A model generated the notes under the pieces. The model saw only the letters and a list, made by a program, of their open reading frames with translations. It had not been told where the DNA came from and did no database searches. A stretch of 64,000 nt of DNA from Palsa-360 sp963719875 (GTDB lineage Bacteria > Acidobacteriota > Terriglobia > Acidiferrales > UBA7541), in contig CAVRDJ010000004.1 in assembly GCA_963719875.1 (NCBI GenBank), positions 186,001-250,000 on the forward strand, in the 5' to 3' direction. A program made the position numbers and the translations under genes. Every line of letters starts with the position of its first letter. The first letter of the stretch is position 1. Below are positions 1-9,059 of the stretch, one piece after another.

Positions 1-2697
1 GATGTCCATCAGAATTACGTCCGGGCGAGAGTCTCGCGCAAGCTCGACACCGAGAGTCCCGTTAACCGCAGTCAGCAGGCGGAGGTCGGATCGCCGCGCA
101 ATCAATTGCTCGACCAGTGTCAGGTTAGCCGCGTTGTCCTCGACATAGAGCAGGGTGCGAAGCCGTGCGCCGTCCGGTACTCGCGCGCGGACGGCAATTG
201 CGGATTCGGCGCTGGCCACTTCAAGCGTTGGCGCGATAGTCAAAAGCAGTTCGATCCAGAACACGCTTCCCACCCCGACAGTACTTTCCACGCCGATCGC
301 GCCCTGCATAAGTTCGACCACGCGCTTGCTCATCACGAGGCCGATGCCAGTGCCTTCCTCGGCGCGTTTCTCTTGTCCGAGACGGTTGAACGGCTGAAAT
401 AGCTGCGTCAGCTTTCCCGGAGGCAATCCCGCGCCAGTATCTTTGACGCTGATGCGAATGCGCTCCGGACTGGTTTCGGTGCACTTCACTTCGACCGTTC
501 CCTGTACCCGGTTGTACTTGATCGCGTTGGAAAGCAGGTTGATGAGAACCTGCTTCAACCGGGTGCGATCGGCATTGACATAGTAGGGGATGGCCAACTG
601 GGGAAAGGTCATGCTGATCCCGCGGTGTTTCGCCTGCGGCTCCATCATGGCTCGACATTCGGAAATGACCTCGGCCAATGACACCGGTTCCGGCGACAGC
701 GACATCTTCCCGGATTCGACCACTGCAAGATCGAGGATTTCGTTGATCAGCTTGAGCAGATGCCAACCCGCCTTCAGAATCTGGCCAATGTTCTCCTTCT
801 GGGAGTCTGTGGGCAACGGGGAGGTTGACTCCAGAAGTTGGGCGAAACCGAGGATGGCATTGAGCGGGCTGCGGAGCTCATGGCTCATGCTGGAAAGGAA
901 ATCCGATTTCGCGAGGTTGGCTTTCTCCGCTGCGGACTTGGCGCTCTCCAGTTCGACATTCGTTTCCTGGAGTTCTACTTCGAAGCGTTTGCGCTCGGTG
1001 ACGTCGCGCGCTGCGGCGAACACGCCTTGCAGCTTGCGCTCGCGGTCGTAGAAAGTGGTCGCGTTGTAGGACACGACAGTTTTCTTGCCGTCCCTGGCGC
1101 TCGCGGTAAGCTCGTAGTCGGTGACCTTCTTTTCGCTCAGCACCAATTTAATACCGGCCTCGGCGCGCTCCGGATCGGTGAAGTAATTCTTGAACGGCGC
1201 GCCAATCAGCTCGTCACGCGTGCAACCGGTGAGCGCCTCCATCTGCTTGTTGACGTCTGTAATGATCCCGGACGGATCGGTGGTCATCAGCGCGTCGATG
1301 TTAGATTCGATCAGAGAGCGCGTATAGAACTGCTGGTCGCGAAGACGCTGATCGAGTTTCTTTTGCTCTTCTTCGACCCGCTTGCGAGCGGTGTTGTCCG
1401 TGCCTATTAGCAGGTAGCCAATAATCGCGTTTTGAGCGTTGCGCAGCGCCGTGACCGACACGACCGCCGGGAACCGGCTCCCGTCCTTTCGGATGTAAGT
1501 CAGCTCGTAGATATCCTCGATGCCACGCGAAGCCTTGAAAACCAATGCCTCGAAGCCCGGCGTAATCGGGGTTCCGAGCTCGACGCTCAGCGCCTTGGCG
1601 CGCGCGATGACTTCCTGCGGATCGGAAATGTCGGCCGGTGTGATCTTGTTCATCACTTCGGCGGCCGTGTAGCCCAGCATGCGTTCGGCGCCAACGTTGA
1701 AGATCTGGATGACGCCCTTCGCGTCGGTGGCGATACTCGAAAAGTTGGCGCTGTTGAAAATCGCGCTCTGCAGGGCCCCCGCCTTGAGCTCGGTGCCAAT
1801 CAGCAGATAGCCGATGATGTCGTCCTGCGCGTCGCGCAGCGCCGTGACCGATACGACCGCCGGGAAGCGGCTTCCGTCCTTTCGGATGTAAGTCAGCTCG
1901 TAGATGTCCTCGATGCCGCGTGAAGCCTTGAAAACCAAGGCCTCGAAGCCCGGCGTAATCGGGGTTCCGAGCTCCACGCTCAACGACTTGGCGCGAGCGA
2001 TCACTTCCTGCGGATCGGAAATGTCGGCCGGGGTGATCTTGTTCGTCACGTCGGCGGCCGCATAGCCCAGCATGCGTTCGGCGCCAACGTTAAAGATCTG
2101 AATGACGCCCTTCGCGTCGGTGGCGATACTCGAAAAGTTGGCGCTGTTGAAAATCGCGCTCTGCAGGGCCCCCGCCTTGAGCAGCGCCCCTTCGGCCTGT
2201 TTGCGAGCGGTGTTGTCCGTGCCAATCAGCAGATAGCCGATGACTGCGTTCTGTGCGTCGCGTAGCGCGGTGACTGACACGATGGCCGGGAAGCGGCTGC
2301 CATCCTTACGGATGTAAGTCAGTTCGTAGATATCCTCGATGCCACGCGAAGCCTTGAAAACCAATGCCTCGAAGCCCGGCGTAATCGGGGTTCCGAGCTC
2401 GACGCTCAGCGCCTTGGCGCGCGCGATGACTTCCTGCGGATCGGAAATGTCGGCCGGTGTGATCTTGTTCATCACTTCGGCGGCCGTGTAGCCCAGCATG
2501 CGTTCGGCGCCAACGTTAAAGATCTGAATGACGCCCTTCGCGTCGGTGGCGATACTCGAGAAATTCGCGCTATTGAAAATCGCGTTCTGCAAAGCCACAG
2601 TCCTAAGCAAGGCCTCCTGGCGTCGGACCTCCCTGATGCCTTCCGCTTTGCCGGCGGCGAGGTTGAGAATGGCGGGACTGGAGATTTTTTTGGGCAT
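1..2697 (-). CDS. PAS-rich hybrid sensor histidine kinase, C-terminus cut by window edge
   Basis: This is a cytoplasmic two-component hybrid kinase, 899 residues visible. In order it has three nearly identical PAS/PAC units (about residues 30-165, 170-300, 305-436), a fourth divergent PAS (about 455-570), a HisKA domain with phospho-acceptor His606 in SHELRSPLNA, a HATPase with an N box (NLLSNAIKYN) and G boxes, then a receiver domain. The window ends just after the receiver aspartate, Asp898 in VILMDI. No transmembrane segment is visible, so it probably senses an internal signal such as redox or a ligand. The ATG at 2697 is preceded by GAGG at five bases. The three PAS copies have periods of 393 and 426 bp and share long identical stretches, so the triplication is recent. 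Family assignment is secure; the signal and partner are unknown. Confidence 0.93.
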   Translation of the reverse strand, partial: MPKKISSPAILNLAAGKAEGIREVRRQEALLRTVALQNAIFNSANFSSIATDAKGVIQIFNVGAERMLGYTAAEVMNKITPADISDPQEVIARAKALSVELGTPITPGFEALVFKASRGIEDIYELTYIRKDGSRFPAIVSVTALRDAQNAVIGYLLIGTDNTARKQAEGALLKAGALQSAIFNSANFSSIATDAKGVIQIFNVGAERMLGYAAADVTNKITPADISDPQEVIARAKSLSVELGTPITPGFEALVFKASRGIEDIYELTYIRKDGSRFPAVVSVTALRDAQDDIIGYLLIGTELKAGALQSAIFNSANFSSIATDAKGVIQIFNVGAERMLGYTAAEVMNKITPADISDPQEVIARAKALSVELGTPITPGFEALVFKASRGIEDIYELTYIRKDGSRFPAVVSVTALRNAQNAIIGYLLIGTDNTARKRVEEEQKKLDQRLRDQQFYTRSLIESNIDALMTTDPSGIITDVNKQMEALTGCTRDELIGAPFKNYFTDPERAEAGIKLVLSEKKVTDYELTASARDGKKTVVSYNATTFYDRERKLQGVFAAARDVTERKRFEVELQETNVELESAKSAAEKANLAKSDFLSSMSHELRSPLNAILGFAQLLESTSPLPTDSQKENIGQILKAGWHLLKLINEILDLAVVESGKMSLSPEPVSLAEVISECRAMMEPQAKHRGISMTFPQLAIPYYVNADRTRLKQVLINLLSNAIKYNRVQGTVEVKCTETSPERIRISVKDTGAGLPPGKLTQLFQPFNRLGQEKRAEEGTGIGLVMSKRVVELMQGAIGVESTVGVGSVFWIELLLTIAPTLEVASAESAIAVRARVPDGARLRTLLYVEDNAANLTLVEQLIARRSDLRLLTAVNGTLGVELARDSRPDVILMDI

Positions 2698-3615
2698 GGC
2701 GACCTCTATTTAAGAACGAATCAGTCCGGCGGATCGGGCGGCCGAAACTGCGAGCGGCACCTCACAAGAATGCCGCACGCCTCGGCCAGCTTCCAGCTCT
2801 CATCAAACGATAGTGTTCGACGACCGCAAGAGACCTCGCACGTTCAGCACGAATCCTAACGATCGCTCGGCTGATGACTCTTTGCTTCTCCGCGCAGTAT
2901 TCCCCGCAGCGACACGTGCATGTATGCTGCCGAATTAGGAAGTATGTTTCGCGAGGAACCTGTTTGTGCACAGAGACTTCCCGTCGCGCAAACATCTAAG
3001 AATTCTCTCAGGCTCCATTGCGGACGCTGATTCGTACCGAATTGGTTCGCTGGAGGGCCTCCTGTTCAAAACGGACCTACATCGCAAAGTTGGAGAACTG
3101 CTCGACTACTATCCGCAAATCGGAGTGTGGGAGGCTAAGGCCGACGTTGTGGGTGTATCGTCGGCAACTCGCAACTAATCGCCTAAGTCCTGAGTAACGC
3201 GCTTACCGGAAACTGACCCACTACCGAGAAGTGAGTACTGGGCGGGGATCCGATAATTCGTCTTATCAACTATTGGAAGAGGGCAGCGCTCAGGTCCCTG
3301 GCGCCGCTACCATTCGCAGTCGGCCACCCATGAATGTGTGTGGCGTTCCGTGATGCTGAAGTGAGAATATTCGCACGATTTTCCATCTATTCGTCTCGTG
3401 ACTTCTGCTGGCGCATTGTCAATTGGACATGCGCTTGGGTGTCTTCTACCGCATGCCGCGATAGCCATGAAAGTCAACAAGAGGGCGATGCGAGTGGCGT
3501 ACCTTCCCAGGAGTTAATTAATTTTATAATTAACTTCTAACACATCCTGCACGCGGCAATAGAGGCTAATCCAGGCAGCCATGAATCCTCACGGAGACGC
3601 GCTGAGAAAAGCGAA
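2698..3615. other. Intergenic region, no convincing gene
   Basis: About 900 bases between the kinase start and the end of the next gene. Short open frames exist on both strands (for example 2966-3178 on plus, 70 codons) but none has a good ribosome site or a recognisable protein. An AT-rich perfect inverted repeat lies at 3513-3534 (8-bp arms, 6-base loop). Confidence 0.6.
3513..3534. repeat. AT-rich 8-bp inverted repeat
   Basis: GTTAATTA at 3513-3520 and TAATTAAC at 3527-3534 are perfect inverted arms around ATTTTA. The arms contain almost no GC, so this is a poor terminator stem. A regulator-binding operator is possible, but no adjacent gene start supports it. Confidence 0.4.
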
Positions 3616-4473
3616 CTATTGAATCTTATTTTTCACGGGCGCATCGCTGGCGCCGACGGGATCGACTTTCTTGAAAAAGGACGTTTGATCCGAATAGATG
3701 CAGAAGTCTTCCCGGAATTCCTCATTCTCAGATCGTGGCGATTTCGGCGCCCAGTCGAAGAGTAACTTGTCGCTCACCCAAAGCTTTGTATAAGTCTTCG
3801 GATCGGTTAGCGTAATAACCAGCTCCAAGTGGTCATGGTCCATTCGGCGGAAGACCTCATGCAGAGTCATCTGGTCACTATGCGGAGAACCTAATGGGTC
3901 CGTCCAAGTTCTATCGGTAAAACCGTTCGAGTCGACAACAAAAGTGTCCGCGTCCCATCTGCCTACCGAATATCCGTAATACGTCGGTTCGGGACTTTCC
4001 AGAGGCTTTCGGCCATCCGTCCAAATATCGCGATAAGTGTGACCCCACTCGAAAAATTCCACGACCTCGGTAGAAGTGTGGATGAACTTCATCACCGGTG
4101 CAAAAATTTGAAGCATGACGCGAGGGTAACCTGCCGGTTCACATCGGAGCATTGGGTCATTCCACTCTTCTTCCGGGGCGATGGGTGGTGCGATTCCCGG
4201 AGCCCTGCTGTAAGTAAATGAGCCCCTCACGGCATTGAACTTCGCTTGCCCCCAAGGCGTCATTGGTGGTCGATCAGCACTGAGAGGCGCGTTTCCCCTC
4301 GGGACTTTACCCCTTACCCAAATGCCCGTCAGATCGTGCGGGTCAAAGGACTGGGTCTTTGCGGTCTGGGCATTGGGCTCTGCAGAGGGCTGGGCGGTTT
4401 GGGCGGACGTGACAGACGAAAAGGCCAGCATCGCCAGTACTACGAAGACCGAGCGATTCAGGCGATTTCCCAC
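3616..4473 (-). CDS. Secreted protein of the DLTGIW type, function unknown
   Basis: A 285-residue exported protein. A GTG at 4473 is preferred because GGGAG lies eight bases upstream and the product then begins with a basic n-region, a hydrophobic stretch (VFVVLAMLAFSS) and an AQTAQ-like cleavage region, which is a signal peptide. A longer frame reaches 4563 but would bury the signal. The mature part starts with a low-complexity Ala/Gln linker and then FDPHDLTGIWVRG, a motif I know from many secreted acidobacterial proteins of unknown role. The body is rich in Trp, Tyr and acidic residues, suggesting an extracytoplasmic beta fold. It lies immediately downstream of a DUF6152 gene on the same strand, and the two are probably co-expressed. 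No enzyme motif was recognised. Confidence 0.75.
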   Translation of the reverse strand: MGNRLNRSVFVVLAMLAFSSVTSAQTAQPSAEPNAQTAKTQSFDPHDLTGIWVRGKVPRGNAPLSADRPPMTPWGQAKFNAVRGSFTYSRAPGIAPPIAPEEEWNDPMLRCEPAGYPRVMLQIFAPVMKFIHTSTEVVEFFEWGHTYRDIWTDGRKPLESPEPTYYGYSVGRWDADTFVVDSNGFTDRTWTDPLGSPHSDQMTLHEVFRRMDHDHLELVITLTDPKTYTKLWVSDKLLFDWAPKSPRSENEEFREDFCIYSDQTSFFKKVDPVGASDAPVKNKIQ

Positions 4474-4634
4474 GTTGTAACTCCCGTCGATGGTGTGTGC
4501 ACTAGAGATTGATTTTGTCTTGGAAATGCTGGGAGAATACGCAAAGCAGCCAAACCTGTTCATACTTCACTTGAGTAAGAACCCGCCGTTGGTGTTCTCC
4601 ATGTTTTCCACAATCTTTTTGTTATTGGTAGTCT

Positions 4635-5042
4635 TCATTCTGGTTCTGAAGGTTGGCCACAACCTTGAGTCGAATGCAATTTTCGGCCATCGGGGAAAAA
4701 TACGTCCGCGCAAATCCCCACAAGCTTGCCTTCCTTGCCAGGGTTAAAGACCAGGGTAACGTCGTCGCCGTCCTTCAATGCCACGTGAGTCCAGCCCAAC
4801 CGGACCAAATTTCCAGGATTATTCAGTTCGACAGCCCAGCTTACAACCTTGCCCTTGTCATCTTTGGCGTCAAGATAAATTTGGCAATGGGGATTGGCCC
4901 ACACAAATTGCGAAACGCTGCCCTTGACAGTGATCCGTCTTGTAAGGTCGTACCCCTGAGATCCGTGGTGTGCCACGACAGGGCCACAAAGGGCTAGAAG
5001 GCCCACAGCTAAGGCAATAAGCGCCATCAGTCTACTTTTCAC
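4635..5042 (-). CDS. DUF6152 family secreted protein
   Basis: A 135-residue small exported protein. The N-terminus MKSRLMALIALAVGLLAL followed by VVAHHG is a signal peptide, and the mature protein opens with HHGS. The family-typical core TVKGSVSQFVWANPHCQI is present, followed by a beta-rich body ending in a Cys-containing tail. The HHG start and the ANPH element match DUF6152, found in Acidobacteriota and Proteobacteria; its biochemical role is not established. The start is the GTG at 5042, with GGAGG just upstream; an ATG at 5027 is an alternative. The DLTGIW protein follows on the same strand after about 160 bases, so the pair probably forms one unit acting outside the cytoplasm. Confidence 0.82.
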   Translation of the reverse strand: MKSRLMALIALAVGLLALCGPVVAHHGSQGYDLTRRITVKGSVSQFVWANPHCQIYLDAKDDKGKVVSWAVELNNPGNLVRLGWTHVALKDGDDVTLVFNPGKEGKLVGICADVFFPDGRKLHSTQGCGQPSEPE

Positions 5043-5190
5043 CCGCCTCCCCCTAAAATGGGAATCTTACAAGCATCCGGTAGCCGAAATTACCGGCTTG
5101 GATCGCTGGTACCCGAATCGTACGCCACTGCTGGCTTCGATTCAACGAATTTGGCACCCGGGCTGGATTAGGCCAGCCTTCAAGTTGGGA

Positions 5191-5466
5191 TTACTCTCCG
5201 CCGCCGGAAAACAGGCGCGCGACGGCGACCAGAATCACGGCGCCCAGAGTTGCCGCCGCGAGACTATAGATAAATCCGAAGCGCTCAATCCCGAGTTGCG
5301 AAAAAATCCATCCGCCGAGGACCGCGCCAACGAGTCCGAGGAAAACATTGGCGATGCAGCCGAATCCGCGCCCGCGGGATACCTTTCCCGCAAGCCAGCC
5401 GGCAATGAGGCCGATAATCACCCAGCCGATCAAGCCGTGTTGAATGGTGATAGAGAAGAAATGCAT
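5191..5466 (-). CDS. GlsB/YeaQ/YmgE family small membrane protein
   Basis: A 91-residue integral membrane protein with three hydrophobic segments and glycine-rich helices (WVIIGLIAGWLAGKVSRGRG, then FLGLVGAVLGGWIFSQLG). This is the transglycosylase-associated/GlsB family, often induced by stress and of unclear mechanism. The ATG at 5466 is chosen because AAGGAG (5473-5478) lies six bases upstream; the open frame runs 14 codons further but without a ribosome site. It lies 46 bases downstream of aguA on the same strand, so it might be read from the agu operon. Confidence 0.85.
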   Translation of the reverse strand: MHFFSITIQHGLIGWVIIGLIAGWLAGKVSRGRGFGCIANVFLGLVGAVLGGWIFSQLGIERFGFIYSLAAATLGAVILVAVARLFSGGGE

Positions 5467-5512
5467 GAGAGGCTCCTTATTTGCGCGGGCTCCAAGTAGA
5501 GCCAGCACCCGT

Positions 5513-6595
5513 CTATTGGGCGGGCTGTTGCTGAGTCATGCAGTGTAATGTACCCAGGCCGAGAACGAGATCGAGGCACGCGATGCCCACGACTTTTCGG
5601 CCGGAGAACAAGGCGGCCAGCTTGGTGAGAGCCGTCGCGTCGCGGACATCATTGAAGGTCGGGACGAGAACCAGTTGGTTTGCAATATAGAAATTGGCGT
5701 AGCTGGCAGGAAGTCTCTGTCCATCGAAATAGACTGGGTTGGGCATCGGCAGCGTTTCAACGCGGAGCGGGCGGCCGTCCTGGTCCTTCATTTCGCGGAG
5801 CAGGGCTAAATTTTCCTGCAAGGGCTGGTAGTTTGCTTCCGCGGGATCATTCTCCACGGCGGTCACAACGGTCGTTGGATCCACGAATCGTGCGAGATCG
5901 TCCACGTGGCCGTGCGTATCGTCGCCCACGATTCCGTTCTTGAGCCAAAGAATATTCGTGGCGCCGAGGTAGTCACGGAAGATCGCGGCCAATTCCTTGC
6001 GCGTTACGCCAGGATTTCGCGCTTGGATCGGACTCAACATGCATTCCTCGGTGGCGAGCATCGTTCCAAGTCCGTTCACGTCGATGCTGCCGCCTTCCAA
6101 AACGACGCGGCGCCCGCAATAGGTGGGCGACCACATCTTCCATTTGAGTTTGGATGCAAGTTTCTGGTTCGCGGCGTCGTCCTTTTTCCAGTCATCGTAT
6201 TTCGCCCACGCGTTGAAGCGCCAGTTGGTGGCCGCGGTCTCGCCCTTGCCGCTGCGCACGAAAATCGGCCCGAAATCGCGGATCCATCCACGGTTGGTCG
6301 GCACGCGGAATAAATCCACGGCGGAGAGATTCGCTCCGGCGGATTTCAGGATGCGGCGAACCGCGCGTTCCATCAACAGATTTTCGACGAGAATTCGCAC
6401 GCGCTCGACTTGAGAAAGATGGCGCACGATGTCCGCGTAGACCCAGGGGATCGGAGCGAATTTTCCCGGCCAATCGGTTTTTTCGTGCGGCCAGGCAAGC
6501 CAGGTGGCCGCGTGCAGTTCCCATTCGGCGGGCATCCAGTAGCCTAGCTCAAACGGAGTGGATGGATTTCGGCGGGCGGGCTTCACTCGTGCCAT
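5513..6595 (-). CDS. aguA: Agmatine deiminase
   Basis: Hydrolyses agmatine to N-carbamoylputrescine and ammonia in the cytoplasm (peptidylarginine-deiminase superfamily, EC 3.5.3.12). The 360-residue length is normal. Family motifs visible are the N-terminal MPAEWE with TWLAWP, the substrate-binding NRGWIRDFGPIF near residue 88, GGSIDVNG, DDTHGHVDDLARF with its catalytic His/Asp, and the C-terminal active-site cysteine (about Cys352) in GTLHCMTQQQP. The gene overlaps the end of aguB by 13 bases on the same strand, a translationally coupled pair performing consecutive reactions. The arginine decarboxylase making its substrate lies 3 kb away. Confidence 0.95.
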   Translation of the reverse strand: MARVKPARRNPSTPFELGYWMPAEWELHAATWLAWPHEKTDWPGKFAPIPWVYADIVRHLSQVERVRILVENLLMERAVRRILKSAGANLSAVDLFRVPTNRGWIRDFGPIFVRSGKGETAATNWRFNAWAKYDDWKKDDAANQKLASKLKWKMWSPTYCGRRVVLEGGSIDVNGLGTMLATEECMLSPIQARNPGVTRKELAAIFRDYLGATNILWLKNGIVGDDTHGHVDDLARFVDPTTVVTAVENDPAEANYQPLQENLALLREMKDQDGRPLRVETLPMPNPVYFDGQRLPASYANFYIANQLVLVPTFNDVRDATALTKLAALFSGRKVVGIACLDLVLGLGTLHCMTQQQPAQ

Positions 6596-7461
6596 CGCTC
6601 GAGAATTGGGGAATAGGCATCGATGCGGCGGTCGCGCAGGAACGGCCAGTTGCGGCGCGTGTCCTCAATGCGCGCGGGATCACATTCGACGATCAGAATT
6701 TCTTCTTTGTCGGCTGACCCTTCAGCAAGGACGCGGCCAAACGGGTCGGAGACGAAGGAATGTCCCCAAAATTCAAGGCCGCTTTCGGGAGAACCTTCGA
6801 AGCCAACGCGATTCACCGCCGCGACAAACACGCCATTGGCGATGGCGTGGGAGCGCTGAATCGTGCGCCAGGCGTCGAGTTGCGCCGCGCCGAATTCCTG
6901 CTTCTCGGAGGGATGCCACCCGATCGCGGTGGGATAAAAAATAACGTTGGCGCCGCCGAGGCTCGCCAGGCGTGCGCCTTCCGGATACCACTGGTCCCAG
7001 CATACGAGCACGCCAATGCGGCCAAATCGCGTGTTGAAGTTCGGAAAGCCCAGGTCGCCCGGAGTGAAATAAAATTTCTCGTAGTAGAGCGGATCGTCCG
7101 GAATGTGCATTTTGCGGTATTTCCCGAGGAGCGACCCGTCAGCATCTAGAATGACGGCAGTATTGTGGTAGATGCCGGCGGCGCGGCGCTCGAAGAGTGA
7201 TCCGATTATCACGACCTTCAGATCGCGGGCAAGTTTCGCGAGAGCTTCGGTTGAAGGGCCCGGGATCGGCTCGGCGAGCTCGAATAAATCGGCATTTTCT
7301 TCACGACAGAAATATTGTGATCGGAACAGCTCCTGCAGGCAAATGATCTGCGCCCCGCGCCCGGCAGCTTCGCGGACGCGAACTTCAGCCTTGGCAAAGT
7401 TTTCCCTCGGATCGAGAGAGCAGCTCATTTGAATCAAGCCGATGGTGAATTTTTCTGTCAC
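6583..7461 (-). CDS. aguB: N-carbamoylputrescine amidase
   Basis: Nitrilase-superfamily enzyme that converts N-carbamoylputrescine to putrescine, CO2 and ammonia (EC 3.5.1.53). Its 292 residues match the family. The Glu-Lys-Cys triad is visible: Glu44 in CLQELF, the lysine in YRKMHIPDD, and the cysteine in VLVCWDQWYPEGAR. The DDPLYYEKFYF segment is characteristic of the plant/bacterial AguB branch rather than of generic nitrilases. It is the first gene of the aguB-aguA pair and overlaps aguA by 13 bases. Confidence 0.95.
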   Translation of the reverse strand: MTEKFTIGLIQMSCSLDPRENFAKAEVRVREAAGRGAQIICLQELFRSQYFCREENADLFELAEPIPGPSTEALAKLARDLKVVIIGSLFERRAAGIYHNTAVILDADGSLLGKYRKMHIPDDPLYYEKFYFTPGDLGFPNFNTRFGRIGVLVCWDQWYPEGARLASLGGANVIFYPTAIGWHPSEKQEFGAAQLDAWRTIQRSHAIANGVFVAAVNRVGFEGSPESGLEFWGHSFVSDPFGRVLAEGSADKEEILIVECDPARIEDTRRNWPFLRDRRIDAYSPILERWHE

Positions 7462-7674
7462 GCACGAATCATAGCATTATCCATTTAATTTTGATCTGGA
7501 GAGTGTGAAGCAGCCGGTCCCAAAAGGTATGAAAGTGATCAGAAGTGAACAGACTTGGATTCCCGAAGTATTTAAGATAAGGTCTGCTGGTCGTGCTGTT
7601 AGATGGAATCTGATTTCTAATTATAGGTTCGCACCCTGCGCGCGGCGACTGCGAATCTGGAATCCTGAGACGTT
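7462..7674. other. Divergent intergenic region aguB / AsmA gene
   Basis: 213 bases between two divergently read genes; it must hold both promoters. No clear -35/-10 pair or hairpin could be assigned by eye. Confidence 0.4.
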
Positions 7675-9006
7675 ATGGCTTCACGCCGCAAAATTGGCAT
7701 TTTGCTGATTGTCATCTCCGCCTGTCTCGTTGCGGGCGTGATTTTCCTTGCGCCTATTTTCCTTAACCTGGATCGCTACCGGCCCCAGGTGATTTCCTAT
7801 TTTGAACAGAATACCGGAAAGAAAGTGGAAATCGCGCGGTTAGCGCTGACTTTTTTCCCTCAGATAACCGTTCATATGGACGGCTTTGGCGTGAAAAGCC
7901 CGCCGCTATTTCCTCCCAGTTACATTGTCAAGGTGGCGCGGACGGATGCTGTGCTCGCCTTTTGGCCGTTGCTGCGCCGCAACGTAGTTATAAAGTCCGT
8001 TGTGCTGGAGGACCCGGAGATCAACCTGGTGTCGGATCCCGATGGCCCCTGGAACTTCGAGAATCCTGAAACGGAGAATTCGAAGAATACATTTCCCCTG
8101 GGCATCATCGATAAAGTGGTGATTCATCGGGGGAGTTTGATTGTATCCAACCTGTTGCCTTCCGATGCGGCCGGGCCTGTATTTTTTGAAGCCCACGACA
8201 TCGCGAGTGACCTGGATAGCGTGAACCTGGCGGCGATCGTCAATCCCTCTTCGCCCTCGTTGAACGGCCAGGGGACCTGGAAGGCGGGCCGTCTTCGCTT
8301 TGGCGCGGTGGAGACGACAAACGTGAACTCCACGTTCCGGCTGGAGTCGAAGGAGATTTTTTTCACAAGTTTGAATGCGGACGCTTACAGGGGAAAAACA
8401 ACAGGCGACTTCTCGGTAAGTCTAGCGAAAAGGACCGCGACCTTTAAGGCGGACGCGCGAATGACCGGAATCAACATGGTCCAACTGCTGGCGGCGTTCC
8501 ACGAAACGCGCGGGAGAATGACGGGGATACTGGCAGGAGACCTGAAACTTGCTGGCGAAATCGAGCACACGGCGAGTCCCCTGGCGGGGATGCGTGGAAC
8601 GGGGCACTTGAAGGTGATCAACGGACAGGTGCCCAGTCTTATGCTCAATTCAAACTTGATGAAGCTGGCACACTTCAACGATCTGGGGCCCGCCAAAGAG
8701 AATCCATCTTCGTTTAACTCCATTTCCACAGACTTGGAGCTTGCGAATTTGCGAATCTCGAGCAAAGCGATTGACATCGACGGCTATGGAGTGGATGTGG
8801 ACGGGTCCGGGAGTGTAAGTGTTTCGGGTTCCGATGAGCTGAACTATCAGGGTGTGGCGGCAATTACCACCAAGCAGGGTTTCTTGACCAACGTGTTCGC
8901 CCGGCTTGAGGGAGGCAAGTTAGAGGACGGCAAGTTGACATTTCCATTCCGGATTGGCGGAACGATCGACAATCCGAAATTCTCGAAGGGATCAAAGGGC
9001 AAGTAG
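7675..9006 (+). CDS. AsmA family protein
   Basis: A 443-residue envelope protein. One N-terminal transmembrane helix (GILLIVISACLVAGVIFLAP) anchors it, followed by the typical AsmA start FLNLDRYRPQVISYFEQ and a long, repetitive beta-rich periplasmic domain with VVIKSVVLEDPEINLVSDPDG. Later segments (LLAAFHETRGRMTGILAGDL) correspond to the C-terminal AsmA_2-like region. AsmA and TamB-like proteins are linked to outer membrane lipid or protein homeostasis; direct function here is unknown. The start ATG at 7675 has only a weak GAG upstream. It appears to be transcribed alone, convergent with pdaD. Confidence 0.88.
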   Translation: MASRRKIGILLIVISACLVAGVIFLAPIFLNLDRYRPQVISYFEQNTGKKVEIARLALTFFPQITVHMDGFGVKSPPLFPPSYIVKVARTDAVLAFWPLLRRNVVIKSVVLEDPEINLVSDPDGPWNFENPETENSKNTFPLGIIDKVVIHRGSLIVSNLLPSDAAGPVFFEAHDIASDLDSVNLAAIVNPSSPSLNGQGTWKAGRLRFGAVETTNVNSTFRLESKEIFFTSLNADAYRGKTTGDFSVSLAKRTATFKADARMTGINMVQLLAAFHETRGRMTGILAGDLKLAGEIEHTASPLAGMRGTGHLKVINGQVPSLMLNSNLMKLAHFNDLGPAKENPSSFNSISTDLELANLRISSKAIDIDGYGVDVDGSGSVSVSGSDELNYQGVAAITTKQGFLTNVFARLEGGKLEDGKLTFPFRIGGTIDNPKFSKGSKGK

Positions 9007-9059
9007 AACCCAAGTAAAATTGGTTGGAACTTACGCGTGAGAAGTGTGATCAGGAACGA

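Noticed and set aside
2762..3178. Two short frames on opposite strands (77 and 70 codons)
   Set aside because: No ribosome site, no recognisable product, overlap each other.
3513..3534. AT-rich palindrome as a terminator
   Set aside because: The stem has almost no GC and no U-run follows in the right direction; kept only as a repeat.
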